A stretch of DNA of 64,000 nucleotides from the NCBI GenBank assembly GCA_045616445.1, contig JAZLGR010000003.1:186001-250000 (forward strand). The letters are read 5' to 3'. Position numbers and translations under genes: made by a program. The stretch is from Fimousia sp045616445. GTDB taxonomy: Bacteria; Bacillota; Clostridia; Lachnospirales; Lachnospiraceae. Shown here piece by piece: positions 1 to 8,511 of this stretch. Numbering within the stretch: the stretch's first letter is position 1; every line of letters starts with the position of its first letter. A model generated the notes under the pieces. The model saw nothing but the letters and a program-made list of their open reading frames with translations. It did not search any database and was not told the DNA's origin.

Positions 1-164
1 CCAATGATGATGTGGTTGATGCAATCAGAAATATCGATCAGGTGGTAGAAGACTACAAAGAAAAGTACGATATCTTCTATGATCGTTTCTGTACATATGA
101 TGATGGCCATGCATCTCAGAGAATCGTTGAGAAGGTATTCATCGAAGACGAAAAGAACAGATAA
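1..164 (+). CDS. C-terminal end of a CDP-glycerol glycerophosphotransferase-like protein (cut by window start)
   Basis: Only the last 53 codons are present, read from base 3 to the TAA at 162-164. The tail has the pattern FYDRFCTYDDGHASQRIV, which matches the C-terminal 'F...DDGHASERVV' signature of CDP-glycerol:polyglycerophosphate transferases (TagF/TarF type), cytoplasmic membrane-associated enzymes that polymerise teichoic acid backbones. The family call rests on that signature alone, since the catalytic part lies outside the window. The gene ends at a strong hairpin it shares with the convergent gene at 243-2450. Confidence 0.6.
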   Translation, partial: NDDVVDAIRNIDQVVEDYKEKYDIFYDRFCTYDDGHASQRIVEKVFIEDEKNR

Positions 165-196
165 GCTGATTTTTGAGTCATTCATTTTCATAACAT

Positions 197-230
197 AAAA
201 AAACCTGACTGCATAAGCAGTCAGGTTTTT
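197..230. terminator. bidirectional rho-independent terminator
   Basis: A perfect stem AACCTGACTGC / GCAGTCAGGTT with an ATAA loop has an A-run on the left and a T-run on the right. It can therefore stop transcription of the partial gene from the left and of the secreted-protein gene on the minus strand. Confidence 0.9.
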
Positions 231-242
231 TATTTGATCTGA

Positions 243-2450
243 TTATTCAATTTCGGATTCTTCTGTGGAAGCTTCTGTTGTAGCTTCGATTGCTTCAGTG
301 GAATCTGGCATCTCTGTTGTTACTTCTGTTGTTGTTTCTGGTTCTAATAATTCTTCGATTGCTGTTGTAGCTTCTGTTGGGTCGAGACTCATTACTGCAG
401 AATCAGCATTGAAGTACTTCTTGCGATAATCCTTTAAGATTGTTGACCATGGTAATTTGTATTCTACTTCATGGTATGTCTTGTTAGGAGCAACTGCAAG
501 TCTAACCTTGGAATCGCTTGGTTTTACAGATTTTTTCTTATATTTCTTAATGTTATAACCATATTTCTTTAACTGTTTTTCGCTTAAGTCATCAGCGAAG
601 AACCATTTACATCCGGAATCAACATCTGTGATATTGTTCTTTGTTTTGATGTTTTTGATGTTTTCAGAAGTCAGGCTATATTTTGTAACTGGATATTCAG
701 CACCACCACCGGTGTTGATACCATTCCATACAGCAATACCAACTCGACAATCAGAGATATCATTGTCATGGATGTTGATATTCTTGCCACCGAAGAGAGA
801 AATCATAGCATCTAACTTAGGTGCTTCTTTTTTCTTGATCTTTTTCTTTTCGCCTGGATTTACTTCACCAATGTGATTCTTGTTATCCATATTGCTGTTA
901 TGACAGTTTTTGAAAATGTTGTCGTGAATTTCAGAGTTGGACCAGTTAGCCGCTTCGATTGCGTTGGCGCCAGCTTTTTCAAAATAGTTGTCATGAATAT
1001 TGATCTTTGTATTATATACCTGCTGTCCTTTTGGTGCATAAGTTGGGTTACCGGTATACTTCTTATTATATGTATATTTGTGGGAACCTACACCACGGAT
1101 GAAGTTCTTGAATACACAGTTTCTGATTTCGATTCCGTTACATGGTGTGTAGTCGTGATAAGCCCATGGGTTGGAGAAACCAGCATAGTTAGGGTCGCAT
1201 GCGTCGATGTTGATACATTCTTTGTCGTTAACCTTATGTGTCCAATCGTTCCAGTATGCACCCTTGTTGTACTTGGTTGTTGTATAGTCGTCTGTAAATG
1301 TACAGTTTTCTACTAATACGTTCTTGGAGGAGTTGATCTCGATGAAATGGTTACCATCCATGTTTCTAAAACCAATGTCTCTTACTGTAAGTCCGTTGGC
1401 ATGACCTACGGAAATGCCTAATGTGAAGAATAACTTGCTTAAGTCAATGATGGAATTGGTTACGCCTTCTCCTTCAAATAATACGTTCTGGGAACCGTTG
1501 TATTTTTTAACAGCGGCAGGGTATGTCCATGTTGATTCATATTTTTTGAACATGGATGCAGACTGCTGCTGCTGGAATACAGCATCGACAACAGAAGGTG
1601 GTACAACGAAGAACATCGCATTCTGATATGCTAAGTTCTTGCTTCCTGTTTCCCAGCTCTTGTTTACCACAGTTCCAGTGGAAAGGTGAATGGTTACATT
1701 CGAAGGAACGTTAACGGATTTTACAAGAGTATAAGTACCTGGACTTAATACGAGTGTACCGCCGCCAGTCTTTTCGAAGTAAGTCATGTAGGATCTCATA
1801 CAGTATGTATTACGTGTCAGTTTTCCATAGTAGAAGTTATCTTCTACTGTATCAAGCATGTACTTACCATTATAAGGCTGTGTATCTGGTGTGATCGTTA
1901 CAACTGTAGAAGAACTGGAGGATAATACAGTTACCTTACACTTGTAGTCTTTGCCTTTGATGGTAGCAGTGATTGTACATTCACCTGGTTTATGTGCTTC
2001 TACCTGTCCTACGGAAGTAACGGTTGCAATTTCATTATTGGAAGATTTCCATGTTGGTTCGCTGTAGATGGAAACACGGATTTTCTTTACATCATTCTTT
2101 GCCATCTGTAATTCGGAAAAACGAAGTTTATTAGGATAAACAAAGACCTTACAGGTGTAAGTCGTGCTGCCAACTTTTGCTTTGATCGTTGTGGAACCTT
2201 CAACTTTTTTTGCGGTTACTTTACCACTGCTGCTTACGGTAGCAATGCTGGTATTGGTGGAGCTCCATTTTGGTTTGGCAGAAGTATTCTTAACCTTTAA
2301 GGTATAAGATTCACCGCAGTTTAAAGTAAAGTAGGTTTTACTCATATATACCTTTTTTGCAGTGGCTGCCTGGGCATCAGTTAAACTGCCAAATGTGAAA
2401 CATCCGCACAGTACCAGAAAAAACAATATTAACTTTAATGATTTTCTCAT
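243..2450 (-). CDS. secreted protein with two Ig-like (BIG2) domains and a right-handed beta-helix
   Basis: This 735-residue exported protein starts with a Sec signal peptide (about residues 1-29, ending near DAQAA). Two bacterial Ig-like BIG2 repeats follow at about 33-105 and 108-176, each with the W(K/S)SSN...IATV..xGxV pattern. A large pectate-lyase-like parallel beta-helix covers about 200-600, with recurring asparagine-rich turns such as 'NVLVENCTF' and 'INIHDNYF'. The tail (about 690-735) is rich in Thr and Glu and has no LPxTG motif. BIG2 domains commonly mediate attachment to polymers, and beta-helices usually bind or cleave polysaccharide. The substrate cannot be read from sequence. 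AAAGGAG lies just before the start. The beta-helix is clearly related to the protein encoded at 3370-4530, which lacks the Ig-like domains and the tail. The gene may be co-transcribed with the upstream 2522-3157 gene (71-nt gap). Confidence 0.8.
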   Translation of the reverse strand: MRKSLKLILFFLVLCGCFTFGSLTDAQAATAKKVYMSKTYFTLNCGESYTLKVKNTSAKPKWSSTNTSIATVSSSGKVTAKKVEGSTTIKAKVGSTTYTCKVFVYPNKLRFSELQMAKNDVKKIRVSIYSEPTWKSSNNEIATVTSVGQVEAHKPGECTITATIKGKDYKCKVTVLSSSSSTVVTITPDTQPYNGKYMLDTVEDNFYYGKLTRNTYCMRSYMTYFEKTGGGTLVLSPGTYTLVKSVNVPSNVTIHLSTGTVVNKSWETGSKNLAYQNAMFFVVPPSVVDAVFQQQQSASMFKKYESTWTYPAAVKKYNGSQNVLFEGEGVTNSIIDLSKLFFTLGISVGHANGLTVRDIGFRNMDGNHFIEINSSKNVLVENCTFTDDYTTTKYNKGAYWNDWTHKVNDKECINIDACDPNYAGFSNPWAYHDYTPCNGIEIRNCVFKNFIRGVGSHKYTYNKKYTGNPTYAPKGQQVYNTKINIHDNYFEKAGANAIEAANWSNSEIHDNIFKNCHNSNMDNKNHIGEVNPGEKKKIKKKEAPKLDAMISLFGGKNINIHDNDISDCRVGIAVWNGINTGGGAEYPVTKYSLTSENIKNIKTKNNITDVDSGCKWFFADDLSEKQLKKYGYNIKKYKKKSVKPSDSKVRLAVAPNKTYHEVEYKLPWSTILKDYRKKYFNADSAVMSLDPTEATTAIEELLEPETTTEVTTEMPDSTEAIEATTEASTEESEIE

Positions 2451-2521
2451 TCGTTCTCCTTTCGTGGATAAGTAATGGGGTTTTTCATCTTTATTTTATT
2501 ATATGCTCTCTTCGCGGGAAA

Positions 2522-3157
2522 TTAATACATGGCATTCACATGTTTGATGTTTGCCTTTGTAAAATTGTAGTAGATGTTCATGCCGTCTACATTATCTTTG
2601 TTTTTCTTTTTGCTGATCTTTAAGTCGGTGTTAAATTCCTTTTCAAATGTTTCCTGAGATTCTTCACGGAAATACTTACCATCGTAATCGTAGCATGTGA
2701 AAGCTGTTTTATCCTTATAAGTATACTGGAAGTAGAGATAATCGTGTGTATTATCCTGAGCAGCCAATGCTTTGTTTACTTTGAAGAAATCGGAATCCAT
2801 GTTGTACTCATCAAAAAATCTGAGTGTAACGTTGAATAATTCGTCTTCAGCGTTGGAATAACGAGAGTTATCAATTTCGTCTTCTGGATCTTCTTTTGTT
2901 GTACCTTCGTGCTTGATCTCAGCCTGATTTTCAGTACTAATCTGTCCTCCTTCTTCTGTGGAAATTTCTTCCTTTGTAGATTCTTCGGTTGTAGATTCAT
3001 CAGTATCTTTCTTGGTAGAAGTGGATTCAGTAGTAGCTGTCCCAGTGCTGTCAGGAGTTTTGCCATTCTTAATGAAATGTTTTGCTCCAACACCACCACC
3101 TAAGATTACAACTGCAAGGATTGCAATAAGGAACAAAGATTTGAATTTGCCTGTCAT
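2522..3157 (-). CDS. membrane-anchored protein with a Ser/Thr/Glu-rich linker, function unknown
   Basis: The product is 211 residues. The start at 3157 (protein MTGKFKSLF...) was chosen because GAGGTGA sits 5 nt upstream; a longer in-frame ATG at 3214 has no such site. An N-terminal hydrophobic segment (about 7-25) is followed by a low-complexity linker of Ser, Thr, Glu and Lys (about 33-90). A compact C-terminal domain then contains FDEYNMDSDFF and YLYFQYTYKDKTAFTCYD. I do not recognise that domain. The layout fits a type II or uncleaved-signal membrane protein with its domain displayed outside the cell. It lies between two related beta-helix secreted proteins, so a shared cell-surface role is a reasonable inference only. 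Confidence 0.65.
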   Translation of the reverse strand: MTGKFKSLFLIAILAVVILGGGVGAKHFIKNGKTPDSTGTATTESTSTKKDTDESTTEESTKEEISTEEGGQISTENQAEIKHEGTTKEDPEDEIDNSRYSNAEDELFNVTLRFFDEYNMDSDFFKVNKALAAQDNTHDYLYFQYTYKDKTAFTCYDYDGKYFREESQETFEKEFNTDLKISKKKNKDNVDGMNIYYNFTKANIKHVNAMY

Positions 3158-3307
3158 TAATGTCACCTCATTTCTGCGCATATATTCATGATTGTACACA
3201 TACAATATGGACAATCATAAATATTATATAATGAAATGAATGAAAATGCAAAAAATAATCGAAAAAAAGACATGAAAAAACAAATGTTACGAATTTGTTA
3301 CAAATTG

Positions 3308-3336
3308 TTTACAAATGAACTTTGATGTGTTAAGAT
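3308..3336 (+). promoter_or_regulatory. sigma-A-type promoter for the beta-helix gene at 3370
   Basis: TTTACA and TAAGAT are separated by exactly 17 bp, 34 bp before the start codon. AACAGGAG provides the ribosome binding site. Confidence 0.65.
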
Positions 3337-3369
3337 ACTTATGAACAGAAATTAACAGGAGTAATAATT

Positions 3370-4530
3370 ATGAAAAAATTAGTAACAATCTTATTAATCG
3401 CAATCTTAATGATCGGAACAGTTCAGGTAAATACAGTAAAAGCAGAAGAGGATAATCATGTTTATGACATTTATCCAGATTCCAAACCTTATAAACATAA
3501 ATACGTAAAGAGCAAAAACTATAATGGCAATACAAAAGGTTATTTCTTATTAATTTCCTATATGCAGCATTTAGAAAGAACAGGCGGTGGCAAGCTGATC
3601 TTGCACAAAGGTACATATACAATCTCCAATGCAGTGAAAGTACCATCCAACGTAACCATCGTATTCAAAGATGGCGTTACCATGAAAAAAGGTAAAAAGG
3701 GTTGTGGTAAGTTCAAACCAGCAGCTGGTATGTTCCAGATTGTGCCACCAACAGTAGCTGACAAACACAAAAAGTTAAGAGGATATAACGGTTCCCATGA
3801 TGTTGAATTACGAGGAGAGGGCGACGTAACATTTGACATGGGTGGATACAAAGACAGTATCGGTATCGTAATGGGTCATGCCAATGGCGTGAAAATCTCC
3901 GGCATCGATTTCAAAGATATGTCCAAGACAGGACACTTCATCGAATTAAACAGCTCCAAAGATGTAGAAGTAACTGATTGTAAATTCAATGCAGGTACAA
4001 GCGGCAAGTCCGGAATCAAAGAATGTATCAATATCGATTCTGCAGATTCCAAGACACACGGCTTTAATGTAAAGTGGTCCAGCCATGATAAGACATGTGT
4101 AGACGGCGTTTTAATCAAAGACTGTAAGTTCAAAAACTCCAGAGGCGGCGTTGGTACACATAATTACTCCGTAAAAGATGGCAAGCAGAAATATCACAAG
4201 GATATCACAATTGAAAACTGTGATTTCGACAACTGCGGTACAAAATCTTCCAAGCAGTTTGGTATGGCAATCCGTATGTTAAACTGGAAAGATGCAGACA
4301 TCCACGATAACACATTCGATTCCTGCAAGTCCTACACAGTATACGGCGCAGGTGTTGTAGATCCTGAAATTCATGAGAATAAGTTCACTAGTGCTAAGAG
4401 CACAAAACCAATCTACATTGCTAAGTGTGGCAGAAGCAAACATTATAAGAAAACATACAGCGACTACCATAAGAGCGATATCCATGACAACACAGCATCC
4501 GGTACATCCAAGGTTAAATATTTATACTAG
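3370..4530 (+). CDS. secreted right-handed beta-helix protein
   Basis: This 386-residue protein has a clear signal peptide (MKKLVTILLIAILMIG..., cleavage near VKA at about residue 25). The mature protein is almost entirely a pectate-lyase-3-like beta-helix. It shares several blocks with the 735-residue protein encoded at 243-2450: GGGKLILHKGTYTI, VPSNVTIVFKDG, YNGSHDVELRGEG, GHANGVKISGIDF and HFIELNSSKDVEV. The two are paralogues, but this one lacks the Ig-like modules and the Thr/Glu-rich tail. Codon use is uniform (ACA, GCA, TTA), as in well-expressed genes of this window. It probably acts on or binds an extracellular polysaccharide. No pectate lyase active-site signature could be assigned with confidence. 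Confidence 0.8.
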   Translation: MKKLVTILLIAILMIGTVQVNTVKAEEDNHVYDIYPDSKPYKHKYVKSKNYNGNTKGYFLLISYMQHLERTGGGKLILHKGTYTISNAVKVPSNVTIVFKDGVTMKKGKKGCGKFKPAAGMFQIVPPTVADKHKKLRGYNGSHDVELRGEGDVTFDMGGYKDSIGIVMGHANGVKISGIDFKDMSKTGHFIELNSSKDVEVTDCKFNAGTSGKSGIKECINIDSADSKTHGFNVKWSSHDKTCVDGVLIKDCKFKNSRGGVGTHNYSVKDGKQKYHKDITIENCDFDNCGTKSSKQFGMAIRMLNWKDADIHDNTFDSCKSYTVYGAGVVDPEIHENKFTSAKSTKPIYIAKCGRSKHYKKTYSDYHKSDIHDNTASGTSKVKYLY

Positions 4531-4557
4531 GAAAAATCTGAAATGTAAAATAAGTGG

Positions 4558-4586
4558 TTGTAATACTCTCTGATTTATTATAAAAT
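4558..4586 (+). promoter_or_regulatory. putative promoter of efp
   Basis: TTGTAA and TAAAAT are separated by 17 bp, about 46 bp before the efp start. Confidence 0.5.
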
Positions 4587-4632
4587 ATATTAGATAATAT
4601 GATTAGATTTTAAATTCAAGGAGGTTCTATAG

Positions 4633-5190
4633 ATGGTTAGAGCAGGAGATTTTAAGAATGGATTAACAGTAATGTACAAAGATAATCTTTGTCAGGTTAT
4701 TGACTTCCAGCATGTAAAACCAGGAAAGGGTAGCCCATTCGTTCGTGCTAAATTAAAAAATATCAAGACAGGTGGGGTTGTAGAAGATTCTTTCTCTCCA
4801 GATGATAAATTAAGAAAAGCTATGATCGAAAGAAAAGACATGATGTACTTATACGATGATGGCGATATGTATAACTTCATGGACAACGAAACATTCGAAC
4901 AGGTTGGTGTTGAACATTCTTTAGCAGCAGAAGCTATGAAATTCGTAAAAGAGAATGAAACAGTAACAATTTCCTTCCACGAAGGTAATGCATTTGAAGT
5001 TACACCACCAATTCAGGTTATCTTAGAAGTAATCGAAACAGAACCAGGCGAAAAAGGTAACACAGCCCAGGGTGCGAAAAAACCATGTACTGTTGAAACT
5101 GGCGCTATGGTTATGGTTCCATTATTCGTTAACACAGGTGATATGCTTAAGATCGATACTCGTACAGGAGAATATGCATCCAGAGCATAA
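4633..5190 (+). CDS. efp: elongation factor P
   Basis: EF-P (185 residues, normal length) binds between the ribosomal P and E sites and relieves stalling at consecutive prolines. The N-terminal KOW-like domain carries the exposed loop KPGKGSPFVR, in which Lys32 aligns with the residue modified in many bacteria. Two OB-fold domains follow, and the usual C-terminal signature DMLKIDTRTGEYASRA is present. AAGGAGG lies upstream of the ATG. Codon use is strongly biased, as expected for an abundant translation factor. The gene has its own terminator and appears monocistronic. Confidence 0.97.
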   Translation: MVRAGDFKNGLTVMYKDNLCQVIDFQHVKPGKGSPFVRAKLKNIKTGGVVEDSFSPDDKLRKAMIERKDMMYLYDDGDMYNFMDNETFEQVGVEHSLAAEAMKFVKENETVTISFHEGNAFEVTPPIQVILEVIETEPGEKGNTAQGAKKPCTVETGAMVMVPLFVNTGDMLKIDTRTGEYASRA

Positions 5191-5224
5191 TCAGGTGACA
5201 TTCATTTCATATTGAATTTAACAA

Positions 5225-5252
5225 AGTCCCCGTATTTCTACGGGGGCTTTTT
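5225..5252 (+). terminator. rho-independent terminator of efp
   Basis: A ten-pair stem (AGTCCCCGTA / TACGGGGGCT, with one G-U pair) and a 4-nt loop are followed by a T-run. Confidence 0.9.
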
Positions 5253-5297
5253 ACTGTTATTATTATATAAGGAATAGTTGAGAGGAGTTTGAATCAT

Positions 5298-6176
5298 ATG
5301 AATTCCAATAAGAATAAAGCAATCGGATGCATTCTGATCTCAGCACTTGGCTTTGCGACCATGAGTATGTTCGTCAAGCTGGCCGGAGATCTTCCTTCTA
5401 TAGAGAAGAGCTTTTTCAGGAATATCGTGGCATTCTTCTGTGCCTGGTTTTTGTTAAAGCAAAGCGGCAATGCATTCCGTTTTGAGAAGAAGAATCTGCC
5501 GGTATTACTGCTTCGTTCCACCCTTGGAACCATCGGCATTTTCTGTAACTTTTATGCAGTAGATCATCTGGTATTATCCGATGCCAATATGCTCAATAAG
5601 TTATCCCCGTTCTTTGTCATCATTTTCTCCTATCTGTTTTTGAAGGAGAAGGTGGCGCCATTCCAGGCAGGAGCAGTAGCGGTTGCATTCCTGGGAAGTC
5701 TGCTGATTATTAAGCCGACATTTGCATCTGCATCTCTGTTCCCATCAGCCATTGGACTGCTCGGGGGAATTACAGCGGGGGCCGCCTATACAGCGGTGCG
5801 CCATCTTGGTTCAAAGGGCGTGAAGGGACCGGTCATCGTTATGTTCTTCTCCGGATTTTCCACCATCTGCTGTCTGCCATTTATGATCACCGGATTTGTT
5901 CCGATGTCACCAAAGCAGTTCGTTCTATTATTATGTGCAGGTGTGGCAGCAGCCTGTGGACAGTTTGGAGTAACAGCAGCGTACCGATATGCACCGGCCA
6001 AGGAGATTTCAATCTTTGATTATTCCCAGATTTTATTCAGTGCGTTGTATAGCATATTCATTTTCGGGGACTTTCCGGATGTGTTCAGTGTGATCGGATA
6101 TGTGGTTATTATCAGTATGTCTGTGCTGAACTTTTTATACAACAACGGGAAATTGAAAACACTTTTCAAACGATAA
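5298..6176 (+). CDS. EamA/DMT-family transporter
   Basis: This membrane protein (292 residues) has about ten hydrophobic helices in two repeated EamA halves, roughly residues 5-135 and 145-285, typical of the drug/metabolite transporter superfamily. The first half shows the usual 'MLNKLSPFFVIIFSYLFLKEK' type block. The start at 5298 is preferred because AGAGGAG lies 10 nt upstream; a TTG at 5289 is too close to that site. EamA proteins export or import small metabolites, and no substrate can be inferred here. The gene stands alone between the efp terminator and the Asp23 promoter. Confidence 0.85.
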   Translation: MNSNKNKAIGCILISALGFATMSMFVKLAGDLPSIEKSFFRNIVAFFCAWFLLKQSGNAFRFEKKNLPVLLLRSTLGTIGIFCNFYAVDHLVLSDANMLNKLSPFFVIIFSYLFLKEKVAPFQAGAVAVAFLGSLLIIKPTFASASLFPSAIGLLGGITAGAAYTAVRHLGSKGVKGPVIVMFFSGFSTICCLPFMITGFVPMSPKQFVLLLCAGVAAACGQFGVTAAYRYAPAKEISIFDYSQILFSALYSIFIFGDFPDVFSVIGYVVIISMSVLNFLYNNGKLKTLFKR

Positions 6177-6191
6177 TATGTTTGATATAAT
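6163..6191 (+). promoter_or_regulatory. putative promoter for the Asp23-nusB operon
   Basis: TTTTCA and TATAAT are separated by 17 bp. The -35 overlaps the 3' end of the transporter gene, and the -10 is 42 bp before the Asp23-family start. Confidence 0.5.
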
Positions 6192-6232
6192 ATATCTATG
6201 TATATTGATTCATTATAGGAGGCAAATTATAA

Positions 6233-6604
6233 ATGGACTATAACAATGGAATAAATGTAAATAAAGACTCAACAATCGGTGAAGTTAAAATTGCAGATGA
6301 TGTGATTACAGTAATCGCAGCAATTGCAGCAACAGATACAAAGGGAGTTGCAAAATTATACGGCAATATCACCAATGACTTAGTATCCAAGCTTGGCTTC
6401 CAGAAGTTATCTAAGGGAGTTCGTACAAAAGTTGTTGATGGAGTAGTAGCAGTTGATCTCGTATTAGAATTAGATTACGGCGTAAGCATCAAAGCAGTTT
6501 GTGAAAGAGTTCAGGAAAAAGTTAAGAGCGCAATTGAGAACATGACAGGACTCGAAGTGACAGAAGTTAACATCCGCATTGCTGGCGTTACAATGGAAGA
6601 ATAA
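6233..6604 (+). CDS. Asp23/Gls24 (DUF322) family protein
   Basis: This small acidic protein (123 residues) contains the Asp23/Gls24 core: GEVKIADDVITVIAAIAA, KGVAKLYGN and DLVLELDYGVSIKAVCERVQ. Family members are linked to envelope stress and, in Bacillus (YqhY), to lipid metabolism balance. The gene sits directly upstream of nusB, the same place as yqhY in Bacillus, which supports orthology. AGGAGG precedes the ATG. A hairpin with a short T-run in the gap to nusB could make this the more highly transcribed gene of the operon. Confidence 0.9.
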   Translation: MDYNNGINVNKDSTIGEVKIADDVITVIAAIAATDTKGVAKLYGNITNDLVSKLGFQKLSKGVRTKVVDGVVAVDLVLELDYGVSIKAVCERVQEKVKSAIENMTGLEVTEVNIRIAGVTMEE

Positions 6605-6616
6605 TTCAAATTTACG

Positions 6617-6643
6617 GCGGGACTGATGAACAGCCCCGCTTTT
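6617..6643 (+). terminator. intra-operon hairpin, probably a partial terminator
   Basis: The stem GCGGGACTG / CAGCCCCGC has one A-C mismatch and is followed by TTTT, between the Asp23-family gene and nusB. Confidence 0.6.
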
Positions 6644-6677
6644 CATTTGTTTTGAGATTATAGAAGGAATAGAAGTT

Positions 6678-7076
6678 ATGAAAAGAAGTGAAATCAGAGA
6701 ACACATCTTCCGCATGATCTTCCAGGTGGAATTTGTTGAATCTGCAGAAGATCGATTAGAACAGGTAGAAGCTTACTTAGAACCATTAAAGGGAGTTTCT
6801 GATAAGGAACGCGATTATATGTATCAGAAAGCACAGAACGTGTTCGACAAGATGGAAGAAATCGATGGCATGATATCTGAAGCATCCACAGGATGGAGCA
6901 TCTCCCGAATGGGTAAGGCAGAACTTGCAATTATCCGCCTTGCAGTTTACGAGATGAAATTTGATGAAGATATCCCAGTGAAGGTTGCCATCAACGAAGC
7001 AGTAGAACTTGCAAAAACCTATGGTAATGACAATTCTCCGAAGTTTGTCAATGGAGTACTTGCAAAATTAGCATAA
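6678..7076 (+). CDS. nusB: transcription antitermination factor NusB
   Basis: NusB (132 residues, normal length) is an all-helical RNA-binding protein that works with NusE/S10 at boxA to antiterminate rRNA transcription. The N-terminal REHIFRMIFQVEF and the C-terminal signature VAINEAVELAKTYGNDNSPKFVNGVL are diagnostic. It is followed after 12 nt by xseA. In Bacillus folD lies in this position; here it is absent. Confidence 0.96.
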   Translation: MKRSEIREHIFRMIFQVEFVESAEDRLEQVEAYLEPLKGVSDKERDYMYQKAQNVFDKMEEIDGMISEASTGWSISRMGKAELAIIRLAVYEMKFDEDIPVKVAINEAVELAKTYGNDNSPKFVNGVLAKLA

Positions 7077-7088
7077 TTACAACATACG

Positions 7089-8321
7089 ATGAGACAAAAT
7101 CAAAGAATATATTCCGTTTCTCAGATTAATTCCTATATTAGAAGGATGTTTTTGTCAGATTATATGTTATCCCGCATCTATATTAAGGGCGAGGTATCCA
7201 ATTGCAAATATCATTCCTCGGGACACATCTACTTCTCATTAAAGGATGGGAAGAGCCATATTGCCTGTGTCATGTTTGCAGGGAATCGTAGAGATGGCCT
7301 GAAATTTAAGATGGAGAATGGACAGAACGTGGTTGTAGGTGGCAGTATCAATGTCTACGAGCGTGACGGAACCTACCAGCTGTATGCGGCAGATATCATT
7401 TTGGATGGTATTGGCGCACTGTATGAGGAATATGAGAGACTGAAACAGGCATTATATGAAGAAGGACTTTTTGATCATGAGATCAAGAAGCCGATTCCGA
7501 AGAATCCGCGAAAGGTTGGAATCGTTACTGCAAGAACCGGAGCAGTGATTAGGGATATCATGACCATCGCAAAGCGCCGCAATCCTTATGTGCAGCTGTA
7601 TCTCTATCCGGCCAAGGTGCAGGGAGATGGGGCAGCCCAGTCCATTGTGGAAGGGATTCAGGTGTTAGATTCCATGGATATGGACACCATTATCATTGGG
7701 CGAGGCGGTGGATCCATTGAAGATTTATGGGCATTTAACGAGGAAATCGTTGCCAGAGCGATCTTCGCAGCGAAGACACCTATTATTTCCGGTGTAGGCC
7801 ATGGAACAGATACTTCCATATCGGATTATGTGGCAGATAAGTTGGCGGCAACCCCAAGTGAGGCCTGCGAGCTTGCCATTCCGGATGTGCGGGAGCTGAT
7901 GGGACAAATCTTAAGCTATGAGGAGCAGCTTTCCTACCGTATGGATCAGAAACTTAGGCTGTATCGCTATAAATTAGAGCAGATGCAGGGAAGACTCTCA
8001 GCCTTAAGCCCAAAGAATCAGCACAGACAGCAGCAGATGCGGCTTTCTCAGATTGAAGAGCGAATGTATCATGCTATGCATATGAAAAAGACCAGATTAG
8101 ACCACCAGCTGATGATGTACTTAGAACGGTTGAATGGACTTTCTCCTTCAGCCAAGTTGATTGGTGGTTTTGGATATATATCGGATGAGAAGGATCAACC
8201 GGTTACCCATGTGAATCAGGTATCACCGGGAGATGCCATTCGAATCCAAATTTCCGATGGAATCATCCACGGGAATGTAACAAAAATTGTGAAAGAAAGG
8301 AGCCAGAACAATGGAGAATGA
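7089..8321 (+). CDS. xseA: exodeoxyribonuclease VII large subunit
   Basis: This is the catalytic large subunit (410 residues) of exonuclease VII, which degrades single-stranded DNA from both ends. It has an N-terminal OB-fold (IYIKGEVSNCKYHSSGHIYF), the central catalytic domain (VGIVTARTGAVIRDI, then IIIGRGGGSIEDLWAFNEE and SGVGHGTDTSISDYVAD), and a long helical region (about 265-375) that binds several XseB subunits. The reading frame overlaps xseB by 11 nt, suggesting translational coupling of the two subunits. Confidence 0.96.
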   Translation: MRQNQRIYSVSQINSYIRRMFLSDYMLSRIYIKGEVSNCKYHSSGHIYFSLKDGKSHIACVMFAGNRRDGLKFKMENGQNVVVGGSINVYERDGTYQLYAADIILDGIGALYEEYERLKQALYEEGLFDHEIKKPIPKNPRKVGIVTARTGAVIRDIMTIAKRRNPYVQLYLYPAKVQGDGAAQSIVEGIQVLDSMDMDTIIIGRGGGSIEDLWAFNEEIVARAIFAAKTPIISGVGHGTDTSISDYVADKLAATPSEACELAIPDVRELMGQILSYEEQLSYRMDQKLRLYRYKLEQMQGRLSALSPKNQHRQQQMRLSQIEERMYHAMHMKKTRLDHQLMMYLERLNGLSPSAKLIGGFGYISDEKDQPVTHVNQVSPGDAIRIQISDGIIHGNVTKIVKERSQNNGE

Positions 8322-8511
8322 AACATTCACAGTGGAAAAAGCCTTTGAGCAGCTCGATGCCATTGTAGCAGAGCTTGAAAAAGAAGAAACCACATTGGGA
8401 GATGCCCTTTCTTTATACACAAAAGGGGTATCTTTAGTATCCAAATGTCAGGAATCTTTGGATGCAGTAGAGAAAGAACTCATTATCCTGGAAAAGGGGG
8501 AAGAACGATGA
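8311..8511 (+). CDS. xseB: exodeoxyribonuclease VII small subunit
   Basis: XseB (66 residues) is a short helical hairpin protein that decorates the XseA arms. The signature FEQLDAIVAELEKEETTLGDALSLY is typical of the family but is recognised here by its pieces FEQLDAIV, LEKEE and LYTKGV. GAAAGGAG lies upstream, inside xseA. The stop overlaps the ispA start as ATGA. Confidence 0.95.
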   Translation: MENETFTVEKAFEQLDAIVAELEKEETTLGDALSLYTKGVSLVSKCQESLDAVEKELIILEKGEER

